DNA from: Thermohalobaculum sp963822985
GTDB lineage: Bacteria; Pseudomonadota; Alphaproteobacteria; Rhodobacterales; Rhodobacteraceae
Direction of reading: 5' to 3'
Length of the DNA: 64,000 nt
NCBI GenBank assembly: GCA_963822985.1
Contig: CAWGJU010000013.1
Location: 310,001-374,000, forward strand
The notes beneath the pieces were generated by a model that saw only the letters and a program-made list of their open reading frames with translations, was not told the DNA's origin and did no database searches. Every line of letters begins with the position of its first letter. The stretch's first letter is position 1. Shown here piece after piece: positions 10,132-20,418 of this stretch. The position numbers and the translations under genes were made by a program.

Positions 10132-10247
10132 CGCTTCCCATAAGCAGATTTCCGCAATGTCTCGGCGCAACTCCGAGTCGTAGCCTATTTTGAAAGAAGA
10201 CAGGCGTCGCAGGGCAGCAGGCCGGGCCGACGCCGGGGAGGGCGACG

Positions 10248-10469
10248 ATGGACGGCAGCGACGCGGGTCGCGGCGCCTTCAGCAGCGCCGAGGTTGTGCT
10301 GAGCGACGAAGAAATTGCCGCGGTCGAGGGCTGGCGCCGCGCCAATAGCTATGATTGCCGGGCCGAAGCACTCCGCGCCTTGGTGCGGCTTGGATTGCTG
10401 AGCGAGATCGGCCGCGTCTATCGGGCCGTGACGCGCAGCTCCGAAGGGGGCGAGACGAGCCAGATCTGA
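10248..10469 (+). CDS. Small ribbon-helix-helix-like protein
   Basis: A 73-aa protein with a GGGGAGGGCGACG ribosome site before its ATG. After a short disordered head, the segment SSAEVVLSDEEIAAVEGW, followed by AEALRALVRLGLLSEIG, resembles the beta strand plus two helices of ribbon-helix-helix regulators. No toxin partner is adjacent. It lies 116 bp past the response regulator and could be a last member of that operon or an independent regulator. The assignment rests on pattern only. Confidence 0.55.
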   Translation: MDGSDAGRGAFSSAEVVLSDEEIAAVEGWRRANSYDCRAEALRALVRLGLLSEIGRVYRAVTRSSEGGETSQI

Positions 10470-10560
10470 GGCTCGCCAGCGGACATGGGCGGCGCCTCGC
10501 CGCTCGGGCGCAGCTTGGTTCGGGCCGCGGCGACTTGGCGGCTTGACTCTCGGAATCGCC

Positions 10561-10589
10561 TTGGACTCCGCGCCGCATGCGACTATAGC
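10561..10589 (+). promoter_or_regulatory. Candidate sigma-70 promoter of dppA
   Basis: TTGGAC at 10561-10566, a 17-bp spacer and TATAGC at 10584-10589 make a good housekeeping promoter. A start near 10596 would give a leader of about 45 bases before the dppA ribosome site GGGAGG. Confidence 0.5.
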
Positions 10590-10641
10590 GGCCGCGGAGC
10601 GCGCCGTTTGAGCGCGCCAGTGACAGTATGGGAGGACTTCC

Positions 10642-12240
10642 ATGAAGCGCATTATGCGCGCGGCGCTGACCGGCGCCGCCGTCATTGCTCTTTCGACGGG
10701 CATGGCGAACGCCAAGACGCTGGTCTTCTGCTCCGAAGGCTCGCCCGAGGGCTTCGACCCCTCGCTCTACACGGCCGGCACGACCTTCGACGCCTCGGGC
10801 CGGCAGGTATTCGATAAGCTGGTGATGTTCGAGCGCGGGACGACCAACACCGTCCCTGGCCTGGCCGAGAGCTGGGAGGTCAGCGAGGATGGCACGGAAT
10901 ACACCTTCCACCTGCGCCCCGGCGTCAAGTTCCACTCGACCGACTATTTCACGCCGACACGCGACTTCAACGCCGACGACGTAGTCTTCTCGTTCGAGCG
11001 GCAGCTGAACGAAGACAACCCATACCACGACTATGTGCAGGGCGCGTCCTGGGAGTACTTCAACTCCATGTCGATGCCCGAGCTGCTGCAGTCGATCGAG
11101 AAGGTCGACGACATGACGGTCAAGTTCGTGCTGAAGCGGCCCGAGGCGCCGTTCATCGCCAACATGGCCATGGATTTCGCGTCGATCCAGTCCAAGGAAT
11201 ACGCCGACCAGCTGGCCGAGGCCGGCAATATGGAGCAGCTGAACCAGCAGCCGATCGGCACGGGCGCCTTCCAGTTCGTCGCCTACCAGCCGGACGCGGT
11301 GATCCGCTACAAGGCGAACCCCGACTACTGGCAGGGCAAGGCGCCGATCGACGATCTGGTTTTCGCGATCACGCCTGACGCGAGCGTCCGCTATCAGAAG
11401 TTGCAGGCGGGCGAGTGTCACGTGATGCCCTATCCGAACCCGGCGGACGTCCAGGCGATGCAGAACGATCCGAACATCCAGGTTCTGGAGCAGGAGGGCC
11501 TGAACGTCGGCTATCTCGCCTACAACACGCAGCAGGCGCCTTTCGACAATCCGAAGGTGCGCAAGGCGCTGAACATGGCGATCAACAAGCAGGCGATCCT
11601 CGACGCCGTTTTCCAGGGCGCCGGCAAGGTTGCCAAGAACCCGATTCCGCCGACGATCTGGTCCTATCGCGAAGAGACCGAGGACGATCCCTACGATCCC
11701 GAGGCGGCCAAGAAGATGCTCGAGGAAGAGGGCGTCACCGACCTCTCGATGAAGATCTGGGCGATGCCGGTGCAGCGGCCCTACAACCCGAACGCCCGGC
11801 GCATGGCCGAGCTGATCCAGGAGGACCTGCGCAAGATCGGCGTCAACTCCGAAATCGTCACCTATGAGTGGGCCGAGTATCTCGAGCGCTCGAAGGCCAA
11901 GGATCGCGACGGCGCGGTGCTGCTCGGCTGGACGGGCGACAATGGCGACCCTGACAACTTCCTGGCCGTGCTGCTGGGCTGCGACGCGGTCGGCGGCGCC
12001 AACCGTGCGCAGTGGTGCTACGAGCCGTTCAACGACGTGGTGATGCAGGCCAAGGTCGAGCCGAGCCGCGAGAAGCGCGTCGAGCTCTACAAGGAGGCGC
12101 AGAAGATCTTCAAGGAGCAGGCGCCCTGGGACACGATTGCCCACTCGGTCGTCTTCAAGCCTGTGCGCAAGGAAGTGCAGGACTTCAAGATCGACCCGTT
12201 CGGCGGGCATGTCTTCTACGGCGTCGACCTGGCGGAGTAA
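10642..12240 (+). CDS. dppA: Peptide/nickel-type ABC transporter, substrate-binding protein
   Basis: A 532-aa periplasmic solute-binding protein of family SBP_bac_5. A Sec signal peptide (MKRIMRAALTGAAVIALSTG, cleavage after ANA) leads to the mature start KTLVFCSEGSPEGFDP. The segment NPDYWQGKAPIDDLVF and the closing domain are typical of DppA. The start has a clear GGGAGGACTTCC site. It begins a five-gene dpp operon and is separated from dppB by 165 bp containing a perfect hairpin, which probably raises its level over the membrane components. Dipeptide specificity is inferred from similarity. Confidence 0.9.
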   Translation: MKRIMRAALTGAAVIALSTGMANAKTLVFCSEGSPEGFDPSLYTAGTTFDASGRQVFDKLVMFERGTTNTVPGLAESWEVSEDGTEYTFHLRPGVKFHSTDYFTPTRDFNADDVVFSFERQLNEDNPYHDYVQGASWEYFNSMSMPELLQSIEKVDDMTVKFVLKRPEAPFIANMAMDFASIQSKEYADQLAEAGNMEQLNQQPIGTGAFQFVAYQPDAVIRYKANPDYWQGKAPIDDLVFAITPDASVRYQKLQAGECHVMPYPNPADVQAMQNDPNIQVLEQEGLNVGYLAYNTQQAPFDNPKVRKALNMAINKQAILDAVFQGAGKVAKNPIPPTIWSYREETEDDPYDPEAAKKMLEEEGVTDLSMKIWAMPVQRPYNPNARRMAELIQEDLRKIGVNSEIVTYEWAEYLERSKAKDRDGAVLLGWTGDNGDPDNFLAVLLGCDAVGGANRAQWCYEPFNDVVMQAKVEPSREKRVELYKEAQKIFKEQAPWDTIAHSVVFKPVRKEVQDFKIDPFGGHVFYGVDLAE

Positions 12241-12250
12241 GCCACGCGTC

Positions 12251-12276
12251 GTCCGGCGGCCATCGGGCCGCCGGAC
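12251..12276 (+). terminator. Perfect GC hairpin between dppA and dppB
   Basis: Arms 12251-12261 and 12266-12276 are perfectly complementary over 11 bp around the loop ATCG. No T run follows, so complete termination is unlikely. It starts 10 bp after the dppA stop. A 3' mRNA stabiliser or partial terminator that uncouples the binding protein from dppBCDF fits best. Confidence 0.55.
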
Positions 12277-12405
12277 CTCTAGGGCGGGTGCCAACCTCAC
12301 CGGCGGCGGCGCCTGGCGCCCAAGTTGCAGGTCGGTTGGCACTCACACTACCAAGCGCCCCCTTCCGCGCGTATCGTAGAAGGACGAGGGCTCCGGAGCC
12401 TGCCC

Positions 12406-13410
12406 ATGCTGCGCTTCCTGCTGACGCGAATCGGCCTGTTGATCCCGACCTTCATCGGGGTCTCGATCATCGCCTTCGCCTTCATCCGGCTGCTGCCTGG
12501 CGACCCGATCATCCTGATGGCGGGCGAGCGCGGCATGTCCGAGGAGCGCTATGCCGAGCTGCAGACGCTCTATGGCTATGACCAGCCCGTCGCAGTGCAG
12601 TACCTCGACTATCTGGGCGGCATCCTGCAGGGCGATCTCGGCCAGTCGATCGTCACCAAGCGCCCCGTGGTGCAGGAGTTCTTCACGCTCTTCCCCGCCA
12701 CCGTCGAGCTGTCGCTCTGCGCCATCGTCTTCGCCGTCGCCCTCGGCATCCCGGCCGGCGTCTTCGCGGCGGTGCGCCGCGGCAGCGTCGTCGACCAGGC
12801 GATCATGTCGACGGCGCTGGTCGGCTATTCGATGCCGATCTTCTGGTGGGGCCTGCTGCTGATCATCCTGTTCTCCGGGATCCTCGGCTGGACGCCTGTC
12901 TCGGGCCGCATCTCGCTGCTCTACTTCTTCCCGCAGGTCACCGGCTTCATGCTGATCGACTCGCTCCTCTCCGGCCAGAAGGGCGCTTTCGGCTCGGCCG
13001 TCAGTCATCTGGTCCTGCCGACCATCGTGCTCGGCACGATTCCGCTCGCCGTCATCGCGCGCCAGACCCGCTCGGCCATGCTCGAAGTGCTGAGCGAGGA
13101 CTATGTGCGCACGGCGCGCGCCAAGGGGCTGCCGCCACTGCAGGTGATCGGCGTGCACGCGCTGCGCAATGCGCTGATCCCCGTCATCACGGTTATAGGC
13201 CTGCAGGTCGGCGTGCTGCTGGCCGGCGCGATCCTGACAGAGACCATCTTTTCCTGGCCCGGCATCGGCAAGTGGATGGTCGACTCGGTCTTCAAGCGCG
13301 ACTACCCTGTGGTGCAGGGCGGGCTCCTGCTGATCGCCGGCATAGTCATGATCGTGAACCTGATCGTCGACCTGCTCTACGGCCTGATCAACCCGCGCAT
13401 CCGGCACTGA
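12406..13410 (+). CDS. dppB: Peptide ABC transporter permease
   Basis: A 334-aa inner-membrane permease with about six helices. It begins MLRFLLTRIGLLIPTFIGVS, the usual DppB start. The EAA loop that docks with the ATPase is visible at YVRTARAKGLPPLQVIGVHA. The frame is open 27 codons upstream, but only the ATG at 12406 gives the family N-terminus. It pairs with DppC, encoded 15 bp downstream. Confidence 0.9.
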   Translation: MLRFLLTRIGLLIPTFIGVSIIAFAFIRLLPGDPIILMAGERGMSEERYAELQTLYGYDQPVAVQYLDYLGGILQGDLGQSIVTKRPVVQEFFTLFPATVELSLCAIVFAVALGIPAGVFAAVRRGSVVDQAIMSTALVGYSMPIFWWGLLLIILFSGILGWTPVSGRISLLYFFPQVTGFMLIDSLLSGQKGAFGSAVSHLVLPTIVLGTIPLAVIARQTRSAMLEVLSEDYVRTARAKGLPPLQVIGVHALRNALIPVITVIGLQVGVLLAGAILTETIFSWPGIGKWMVDSVFKRDYPVVQGGLLLIAGIVMIVNLIVDLLYGLINPRIRH

Positions 13411-13425
13411 GCCAGAACCGAGCAC

Positions 13426-14358
13426 ATGGCCCATATCGAAGCCCAGGAAGCCGACACCAGCCTCGACGAGATCGAGACCGAGGTCGAGACCGCCAAGCGC
13501 TCGGTGCTGGCCGAGTTCTGGCATTATTTCTCCGAGAACAAGGGCGCCGTCGCCGGCCTTTTCGTCTTCGTCGCCCTGGTGCTGGTCGCGCTCGCGGCGC
13601 CGCTGATCGCGCCGCACCAGCCGTATCAGCAATATCGCGACGCGCTGCTGCTGCCGCCCGCCTGGGTCGAGGGCGGCAGCTTGGCCTTCCCGCTCGGCAC
13701 CGACGCTGTCGGGCGCGACATGCTCTCGCGGCTGATCTATGGCTCGCGCTTCTCGCTCTTCATCGGCGTGGTCGTCGTGACGCTGTCGCTGACCGGCGGC
13801 ATTTTGATGGGGCTGGTCGCCGGCTATTTCCGGGGCGCCGTCGACGTCGTCATCATGCGCGTGATGGACGTGATCCTGGCCTTCCCCTCGTTGTTGCTGG
13901 CGCTGGTGCTCGTGGCGATCCTGGGGCCCGGGCTGATCAACGCGATGATCGCCATCTCGCTTGTGCTGCAGCCGCATTTCGTGCGCCTCACGCGCGCCGC
14001 CGTGCTGACCGAACGAGGCAAGGACTACGTCATCGCCGCGCGCGTCGCCGGTGCCGGCCCCATGCGGCTGATGACGCGGACGATCCTGCCGAACTGCCTG
14101 GCGCCGCTGATCGTGCAGGCGACGCTCAGCTTCTCGACCGCCATCCTTGATGCTGCGGCGCTGGGGTTCCTGGGCCTCGGCGCCCAGCCGCCGACACCCG
14201 AATGGGGCACCATGCTGGCCGAGGCGCGCGAGTTCATCCTCAGCGCCTGGTGGGTGGTGACCTTCCCGGGCCTGGCGATCCTGATCACTGTTCTCGCCAT
14301 CAACCTGGTCGGCGACGGCCTGCGCGACGCCTTCGATCCAAAGCTGAAAAGGTCCTGA
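13426..14358 (+). CDS. dppC: Peptide ABC transporter permease
   Basis: A 310-aa second permease. A charged cytoplasmic head of about 40 residues precedes the first helix. FPLGTDAVGRDMLSRLIYG is the conserved DppC/OppC signature, and YVIAARVAGAGPMRLMTR is the EAA loop. The stop TGA shares its A with the dppD ATG (TGATG), so translation is coupled. Confidence 0.9.
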   Translation: MAHIEAQEADTSLDEIETEVETAKRSVLAEFWHYFSENKGAVAGLFVFVALVLVALAAPLIAPHQPYQQYRDALLLPPAWVEGGSLAFPLGTDAVGRDMLSRLIYGSRFSLFIGVVVVTLSLTGGILMGLVAGYFRGAVDVVIMRVMDVILAFPSLLLALVLVAILGPGLINAMIAISLVLQPHFVRLTRAAVLTERGKDYVIAARVAGAGPMRLMTRTILPNCLAPLIVQATLSFSTAILDAAALGFLGLGAQPPTPEWGTMLAEAREFILSAWWVVTFPGLAILITVLAINLVGDGLRDAFDPKLKRS

Positions 14359-15353
14359 TGGCGCTTCTTCAGATCGAGAACCTCTCCGTCGAGTTCCAGA
14401 CCGCGCAGGGCCGCCTGCGTGCCGTCGACGGCGTTTCGCTGGCCTGCGACGCCGGCGAGGTCGTCGCCATCGTGGGCGAGTCGGGCTCGGGCAAGTCGGT
14501 GTCGATGCTCGCCGTCATGGGCCTCCTGCCCTGGACGGCGACCGTCACCGCCGACCGGATGGAGTTCGACGGCCGTGACCTGCGCAGCCTCTCGGCGCGG
14601 GCGCGCCGGTCGATCATCGGCGACGACATCACGATGATCTTCCAGGAACCGATGAGCAGCCTAAACCCGTGCTTCACGGTCGGCTTCCAGCTGACCGAGG
14701 CGATGAAGGTGCACCTCGGCCTCAGCCGCAGCGAGCGCAGGGCGCGCGCCGTGGAATTGCTCGAGCTGGTTGGCATTCCCGAGCCCGAGCGGCGGCTCTC
14801 GGCCTTCCCGCACCAGCTTTCGGGCGGCATGAACCAGCGCGTGATGATCGCCATGGCGCTGGCCTGCGAGCCCAAGCTCGTGATCGCCGACGAGCCGACG
14901 ACCGCGCTCGACGTCACCATCCAGGCGCAGATCCTCGACCTGCTCGTCCGCCTTCAGCAGGAGACCGGCATGGCGCTGGTGCTGATCACGCACAACATGG
15001 GCGTGGTTGCCGAGACCGCCGAGCGCGTCGTCGTCCAATATGCCGGCCAGCAGGTCGAGCAGCAGGAGGTGACGGCGCTCTTCGACGACCCGCACATGCC
15101 CTATACGGCGGCGTTGCTCGCCGCCCTGCCCGAGCGGGCGACCGACAAGCTGCTGCCCTCGATCCCGGGCGTTGTCCCCGGGCTGGCGGACCGGCCCAAG
15201 GGCTGCCTCTTCAGCCCGCGCTGCCGCTTCGCCACCCCCACCTGCCACGCCGTGCCGCCGCCCCGCCAGGGCCCCGAGCTCGGCCGCGCGCTCTGCCATT
15301 ATCCGCTGATCGGGGGCGTGCCGCAGAACCATCCGGAGGTGCAGGCGGCATGA
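14358..15353 (+). CDS. dppD: Peptide ABC transporter ATP-binding protein
   Basis: A 331-aa ATPase. Walker A is GESGSGKS, the signature is LSGGMNQRVMIA, Walker B is LVIADEPTTALD and the H-loop is LITHN. The C-terminal oligopeptide/dipeptide region contains GCLFSPRCRFATPTC, whose cysteines hold an Fe-S cluster in characterised DppD/OppD proteins. It starts at 14358, overlapping the dppC stop, and ends in an ATGA overlap with dppF. Confidence 0.9.
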   Translation: MALLQIENLSVEFQTAQGRLRAVDGVSLACDAGEVVAIVGESGSGKSVSMLAVMGLLPWTATVTADRMEFDGRDLRSLSARARRSIIGDDITMIFQEPMSSLNPCFTVGFQLTEAMKVHLGLSRSERRARAVELLELVGIPEPERRLSAFPHQLSGGMNQRVMIAMALACEPKLVIADEPTTALDVTIQAQILDLLVRLQQETGMALVLITHNMGVVAETAERVVVQYAGQQVEQQEVTALFDDPHMPYTAALLAALPERATDKLLPSIPGVVPGLADRPKGCLFSPRCRFATPTCHAVPPPRQGPELGRALCHYPLIGGVPQNHPEVQAA

Positions 15354-16349
15354 CCGGCGAGATCGTCCTCGAGGCGCGCGAGCTCAAGCGCCATTACGAG
15401 GTGTCGCGGGGCATGTTCCGCGACCCGGCGATCGTCAAGGCGCTGAACGGCGTCTCGTTCACGCTGGCGCGCGGCAAGACGCTGGCCGTCGTCGGCGAAT
15501 TCGGGCTGCGGCAAGTCGACGCTCGCCCGCCTCGTCACCATGATCGAGCCGCCGACCGCCGGCACGCTGCTGATCGACGGCGAGGACGTGACCGAGGCGG
15601 ATGCTGAAAAGCGGCGCCGGTTGCGCGGCGACGTGCAGATCGTGTTCCAGAACCCTTATGGCTCGCTGAACCCGCGCCAGAAGATCGGCAGCGCGCTGGA
15701 AGAGCCGCTGGCGATCAACCGCCCCGACATGCCCCGCGCCGGGCGGCGCGAGCGGGCGCGCGAAACGCTGGCCGCCGTTGGCCTGCGGCCGGAGCATTAC
15801 GAGCGCTATCCGCACATGTTCTCGGGCGGCCAGCGGCAGCGCATCGCCATTGCCCGGGCGCTGATGCTCGAGCCGAAGATCCTGGTGCTGGACGAGCCGG
15901 TATCGGCGCTGGACGTCTCGATCCAGGCGCAGGTGCTGAACCTGCTGGCGCGGCTGCAGGGCGAGCGCGACCTGGCCTATCTCTTCATCAGCCACGACCT
16001 TTCGGTCGTGCGCCACATCGCCGACGACGTGATGGTGATGTACCTCGGCGGCGCCGTCGAGCACAGCACGCGCGACCGCCTGTTCGCGACGCCGCTCCAC
16101 CCCTACACGCGGGCGCTCCTCTCGGCCACGCCCGTCGCCGACCCGCGCCGCACCAAGGAGCGGATCGTTCTGACGGGCGAGCTGCCCTCGCCCATCAACC
16201 CGCCGCCCGGCTGCACCTTCCATCCGCGCTGTCCCTGGCGTTTCGAGCCCTGCCCGAAGATCGAGCCGGCGCTCAAGGCCTATGGCGCGACGCGCGCCGC
16301 CTGCCACGCGGTCGACCAGGGCCGGATCGAGGCGCCGGAGGCGGCCTGA
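15350..16349 (+). CDS. dppF: Peptide ABC transporter ATP-binding protein (one frame break in the read)
   Basis: The second ATPase of the transporter, 332 aa after repair. The frame breaks exactly inside Walker A: the read gives GEFGLRQVD, and removing one T of the TT at 15500-15501 restores GESGCGKST. Past that point the protein is normal, with the Q-loop QNPYGSLNPRQ, signature FSGGQRQRIAIARAL, Walker B ILVLDEPVSALD and the terminal GCTFHPRCPW. If real, the break would abolish ATP binding. Given four other genes with the same kind of defect, a base-calling error is more likely. Confidence 0.85.
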
Positions 16350-16486
16350 TATGGCCTTCGTGAGATCAGCCCGAGTGCCATGGTTTCACAGCTGAAGTTT
16401 GACACGCCGGCTCCTGCACCGTCGCGTTGAGGCCTTGTCCCAGGAGTTGCGTGGCGTGCAGTCGTCGGCGCAGCGCCCGCCGGGCC

Positions 16487-17179
16487 TCAGCTGAGCTCGA
16501 TCTCCGTCCAGACCGGCAGATGGTCGGAGGCCCGGCGCGCCACCGGCCCGGCCTCGACCCCCGCATCGACAAGCTGGACCCGGGCGCCGAGCGCGAACCG
16601 GTCGAGCGGCGCCACCGGCTGCGAGGCATGGAAGCTCAGCCCCGGGCTGACGACGCGGAACCGCTGCTGCAGGGGCTCGACGCCGCGATCCGGCGACCAC
16701 TCGTTGAAGTCGCCGAGGATGACCGCCCGCTCGGCCCCTGCCCGGCCCAACGCGCGCAGGATGGACGCGAACTGCAGCCGCCGACAGCGCCGGCGCAAAC
16801 CCAGATGGACGGCAACCAGCGTCAGCTCGCCGCCCTCGGTCGCCAGGCGGACGATCACGCAGCCGCGCGGCTCGATCCCCGGCAGCTCGATACAGTCCGT
16901 CGCCGTCACCTCCAGCGATTGGCGGACCAGCACCGCGTTGCCGTGCCAGCCGAGGCTGACCGGGCTGTGCCCCAGCGGCACGGCGCGCAGCTCGGTCTGG
17001 CGCGCGATCGCCTGCGACGAGACGGCCGCCGGGCGCAGCCCCAGCCGCTTGTCGGCCTCCTGCAGCGCCACGACATCCGCGTCCAGCGCCCGGATCACGC
17101 GCAGCGTCCGCGCCGGATCCCGCCGCCAGTCGAGCCCGACGGCCTTTCGGATGTTGTAGCTGGCGAGGCGGAGCCGCAT
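16487..17179 (-). CDS. Endonuclease/exonuclease/phosphatase (EEP) family hydrolase
   Basis: A 230-aa metal-dependent phosphoesterase of the DNase I/EEP fold. Visible motifs are YNIRK near the N-terminus, ALQEAD (metal Glu), VAVHLGLR, ILGDFNEWS (catalytic D and N) and SDHLPVW (catalytic D-H). There is no signal peptide. The substrate (nucleic acid, phosphoinositide-like or sphingolipid-like phosphodiester) cannot be told. Its start is 4 bp past the stop of the cardiolipin-synthase gene, and the two are probably cotranscribed, which favours a lipid-related role only weakly. Confidence 0.75.
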   Translation of the reverse strand: MRLRLASYNIRKAVGLDWRRDPARTLRVIRALDADVVALQEADKRLGLRPAAVSSQAIARQTELRAVPLGHSPVSLGWHGNAVLVRQSLEVTATDCIELPGIEPRGCVIVRLATEGGELTLVAVHLGLRRRCRRLQFASILRALGRAGAERAVILGDFNEWSPDRGVEPLQQRFRVVSPGLSFHASQPVAPLDRFALGARVQLVDAGVEAGPVARRASDHLPVWTEIELS

Positions 17180-17183
17180 GCGC

Positions 17184-18577
17184 CTAGAGCAGCGGCGCGA
17201 GCAGGCGCGCCGAATAGGCCGCTATGCCCAACCAGCGCGAGCGCTCGCTCAGCCGCGTCTGCATCAGCTCGGCGCCAGCGAAATCGTCCAGCAGCATGGC
17301 CTCGACCTCGCGCACGAAGGCGCGGTCCTCGATCAGCGCCGTATGCTCGAAGTTCAGCATGCCCGAGCGGATGTCGAGGTTGATCGTTCCTACCGAGGCC
17401 AGCGCGTCGTCCACGAGAGCGACCTTCTGATGCATGAACCCCGCATGATAGCGCCAGATCTGGCCGCCGGCATCGCGAAGCTCGTCGAAAAAGGTGAAGG
17501 CGGCGAGCCAGGGCGAGTAGTGGTCAGGTCGGTCGGGCACCAGGATGCGCACTTCGACGCCGCGCATCGCCGCCACCTTCAGCGGACGAAAGCACGTCGA
17601 TGTCCGGCACGAAATACGGCGTGGCGATCCAGAGGCGTCGCTGCGCGCCCTGCGCCAGCGCGCAGAAATAGAGGTTGCCCGTCTCGGTCCGGCTGGTCGG
17701 CGTCGGCGCCAGCACAAGGCCGCACATGTCGCGCGGATCGCTGCCCGATTCCCAGGAAAGATCCACCGGCAGCCGCGCGCCCGAGGCCCGGCGCCAGTCG
17801 ACGGCGAAGTCCTGCTGCAGCCGCGCGATGATCGGCCCGGTCAGGCGCAGATGCGTGTCCCGCCAGCGGCCAAGGCGTTGGTCCTGGCCCAGATACTCGT
17901 CGCCGATGTTGAACCCGCCGGTGAAGGCCATCCGGCCATCTGCGATCAACAGTTTGCGGTGGCTGCGGAAATTGAACTGCAGCCGGCCGAGCAAGCGGCG
18001 CGGCCCGCGCGGCGCGCGGATCTGGACGCCGGCCGCTTCCAGCTCGCGGACATAGCGGCCGCGCAACCCGAAGAACGCGTCGAGCATGACGAAGACCGCG
18101 ACCCCTTCGCGCGCCTTGGCGATCAGCGCCTGCTTCAGGCGCTGTCCGGCGTCGTCGCTGCGGATGATGTAGAACTGCACCAGAAGGTAGCGCCGCGCGC
18201 CCGCGATGGCGTCGTGAAAGGCCGCATAGGTCGCCTCGCCGTCGATCAGCAGGTCGGCGCCGTTGCCGCGGCTGGCACGCCGGCCGGAGAGCGCCTCGAA
18301 AACGCGCAGCCGCTCGCCCCGCTCGCAGGGCAGCATGGCGGCGGCGCGCTCGGTCGGGCGCCGTCTCGGCCGCGCGCTGCGCGGCGACCGTGCGGCTGTG
18401 ATCGGCGAGCCCGAAGATCAGGTAGAGCGGCACGCCGACGAGCGGCAGCGCGGCGATGACGACCACCCAGCCGATGGCACCCTGCGGCGTCCGCGCCGTG
18501 ATGATGGCGCGAAACGCGACAACGGCGGAGATGATGATCGTCGCTGCCATCGGCAGCGGGTCGGCGGGCATCCACAT
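17184..18577 (-). CDS. cls: Cardiolipin synthase, phospholipase D family (two frame breaks in the read)
   Basis: A membrane enzyme that condenses two phosphatidylglycerols, about 463 aa after repair. The N-terminal part has two transmembrane helices (GWVVVIAALPLVGVPLYLIF). The first HKD motif is in FRSHRKLLIADGRMAFTGG and the second in HAGFMHQKVALVDDALASVG. The frame changes at GGG 18356-18358 and at AAA 17589-17591; deleting one base at each gives a single continuous protein of normal length. Both motifs are intact, so function is expected if the breaks are errors. It lies between the EEP gene and a small membrane protein on the same strand. Confidence 0.82.
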
Positions 18578-18653
18578 TCAAAACCTATGCTCTGCAAAGC
18601 TACGGGATGGAAGCTGCCGCGCAAGCCCGCGCTGAAACGCCGGGGCGGCGGCC

Positions 18654-18986
18654 TCAGCGCCGCCGCTGTCGCTGGCGCCAGAGATCGATCGGCGCGGGCC
18701 CCTCGATTATATGGCCGCCGCCAGAGACGGGGCGCAGCAGCGGCACGAAGGCAAGGAGCAGCAGGCCGGCGGCAATCATCCACAGCCCCAGTACCGGCAG
18801 GAACCAGGCAAAGCCGCCCAGGATCAGCAACAGCGCGACAGGGATCCGCAGCCAGCGATAGCGATGCTTGCGCAGCGTTCCGACCAGACGGCGGCCGAGC
18901 GGGACCGAACGCTCGATCGCCGCGAACTGGCGGGCCAGTCGCGCCTTGTCCTTGCTCACGCGCCTGCCAACGCGAGGCTGGCGCAT
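18654..18986 (-). CDS. Small membrane protein, function unknown
   Basis: Up to 110 aa. A basic amphipathic head (KARLARQFAAIE, then RRLVGTLRKHRYRWLR) is followed by two adjoining transmembrane helices (IPVALLLILGGFAWFLPVLG and LWMIAAGLLLLAFVPLL) and a short basic tail. It resembles small two-helix membrane proteins found beside phospholipid genes, but I do not recognise a named family. A GTG at 18959 is an alternative start. It lies 14 bp after the RamB-like regulator stop. Confidence 0.55.
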   Translation of the reverse strand: MRQPRVGRRVSKDKARLARQFAAIERSVPLGRRLVGTLRKHRYRWLRIPVALLLILGGFAWFLPVLGLWMIAAGLLLLAFVPLLRPVSGGGHIIEGPAPIDLWRQRQRRR

Positions 18987-19000
18987 TCGATCCGCCGCGC

Positions 19001-20409
19001 TCAGCTCTCGTAGCGCGTGTTGCCGCGGCGCTCGGTGTCGATCGGCAGCTCGACGAACAGCGGCTGGTGCGCGCGCTGCGAGCAGGCCTGCCGCGGGCAG
19101 AGGTGGCAGTTGATGCCGATCGGGCTGAACAGCCGGCTGTCCTCGCGGTTGAAGGAGGCCGCATAGCCGATCCGGTCGGCATGGCGCAGCTCGCAGCCCA
19201 GCGCCAGCGCCAGCCGGCGGTCCTGGGTGTCGCGGCTGAAGACCGGCCGCTCGGTCGTCCGGCAGATGGTGAAGAAGCGCTCGCCGTCGGGCATCTCGAC
19301 GAATTGCGGGATGATGACGCCGGGCGTGCGGAACGCGGTGTGGATGTTCCAGACCGGGCAGGCCCCGCCATACTCGGCCAGGTGGAACGAGGTCGAGTTG
19401 AACCGTTTCGTCACGTTCCCCGCCTTGTCGACGCGCAGGAAGAAGAACGGCACGCCCGCCGCGCCGTCGCGCTGCAGCGTCGTCAGCCGGTGGCAGACCT
19501 GCTCGAACGACACGCCGAAGGCGGCGGCGATCCGGTCGACGTCATAGCGCGTGCCCTCGGCCACCTCGAGCAGCGGCGCATATGGCATCAGGAAGGCAGC
19601 GGCGAAATAGTTGGCGAGCTCGACCTGGCAGCGCGCGATGCCGCTCTCCGAGCTGGATCCCGCTTCCCGCGGTCAGGCGTTGCAGCAGCGCGGGCAGCTC
19701 GATCAGGCACAGCACATGCGCCAGCTGAAAAGCCCTGTTCTGGTGGTCGAGCGCCTCTGAGAGCCGGATGACGCTCGCCGCCCGGTCATGCACGCGCAGC
19801 GCCCGCTCCATCTCCTCGACCGGGCGGATCGTCACCGCGATGCCGTGCTCGCGCGCCAGCCGCGACTTCAGCACGGCATAGACGTCGTCAGCCTCGCAGG
19901 GCTCGGCGGCGCGCAGCGCCTCGGCGGCCGCCTCCAGGTCGGGGAAGTGGTTGCGATGGTTGCGGAAGAAGTCGTGGATGATCGCCTCCGGTGACGAGGC
20001 GAGCAGATCCTGCGGCATTCGCTCGCCGCCCTGGCGCATCAGCTTGTCGAGCGTCGTGCGGTGGCTGCGGTAGAGCCGCAGGAAATGGTCGACCAGCCGC
20101 GGCGCATGGTCGATCGCCGCGCGCAGCTCCTGCAGATCCGGCAGCGTCTTGCCGAAGAACGGGTCCTGCAAGCGCGTTGCGCAGGTCGGCGAGCTTGGTC
20201 GAGCTCTCGTCCTTGACCAGGTCGCGCCAATCGACACGATAGGCATCCGACAGCGCCATCAGCACCTTGACCGAAAGGCTGCGCTGGTTGTTCTCGAGCA
20301 GGTTGACATAGGCCGCGCTGACGCCCAGCGCGCTGGCCATCTCGGCCTGCGTCTGCTTGTGCTCGCGCCGCAGCTGGCGCAGGCGCGGTCCGACAAAGGT
20401 CTTTCGCAT
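19001..20409 (-). CDS. RamB-type XRE regulator with ImmA/IrrE and DUF2083 regions (two frame breaks in the read)
   Basis: A cytoplasmic regulator of the short-chain acyl-CoA/acetate type, 468 aa after repair. An XRE helix-turn-helix (LRREHKQTQAEMASALGVSA) is at the N-terminus, followed by an ImmA/IrrE-like middle (RAFQLAHVLCLIELPALL). The long C-terminal region ends in a cysteine cluster (GINCHLCPRQAC), as in RamB relatives. The frame breaks at AA 20170-20171 and CCC 19659-19661. Removing one base at each gives RNALQDPFFGKT and SGSSSESGIARCQVE, both smooth. An inverted repeat just upstream of its start could be its own operator. The target pathway is not shown by neighbours. Confidence 0.78.
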
Positions 20410-20418
20410 GGGGCAAGG

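Noticed and set aside
15495..19663. GAATTC and GGATCC at two of the frame breaks, suggesting cloning scars
   Set aside because: The other five breaks show no restriction site, and such hexamers are common by chance.
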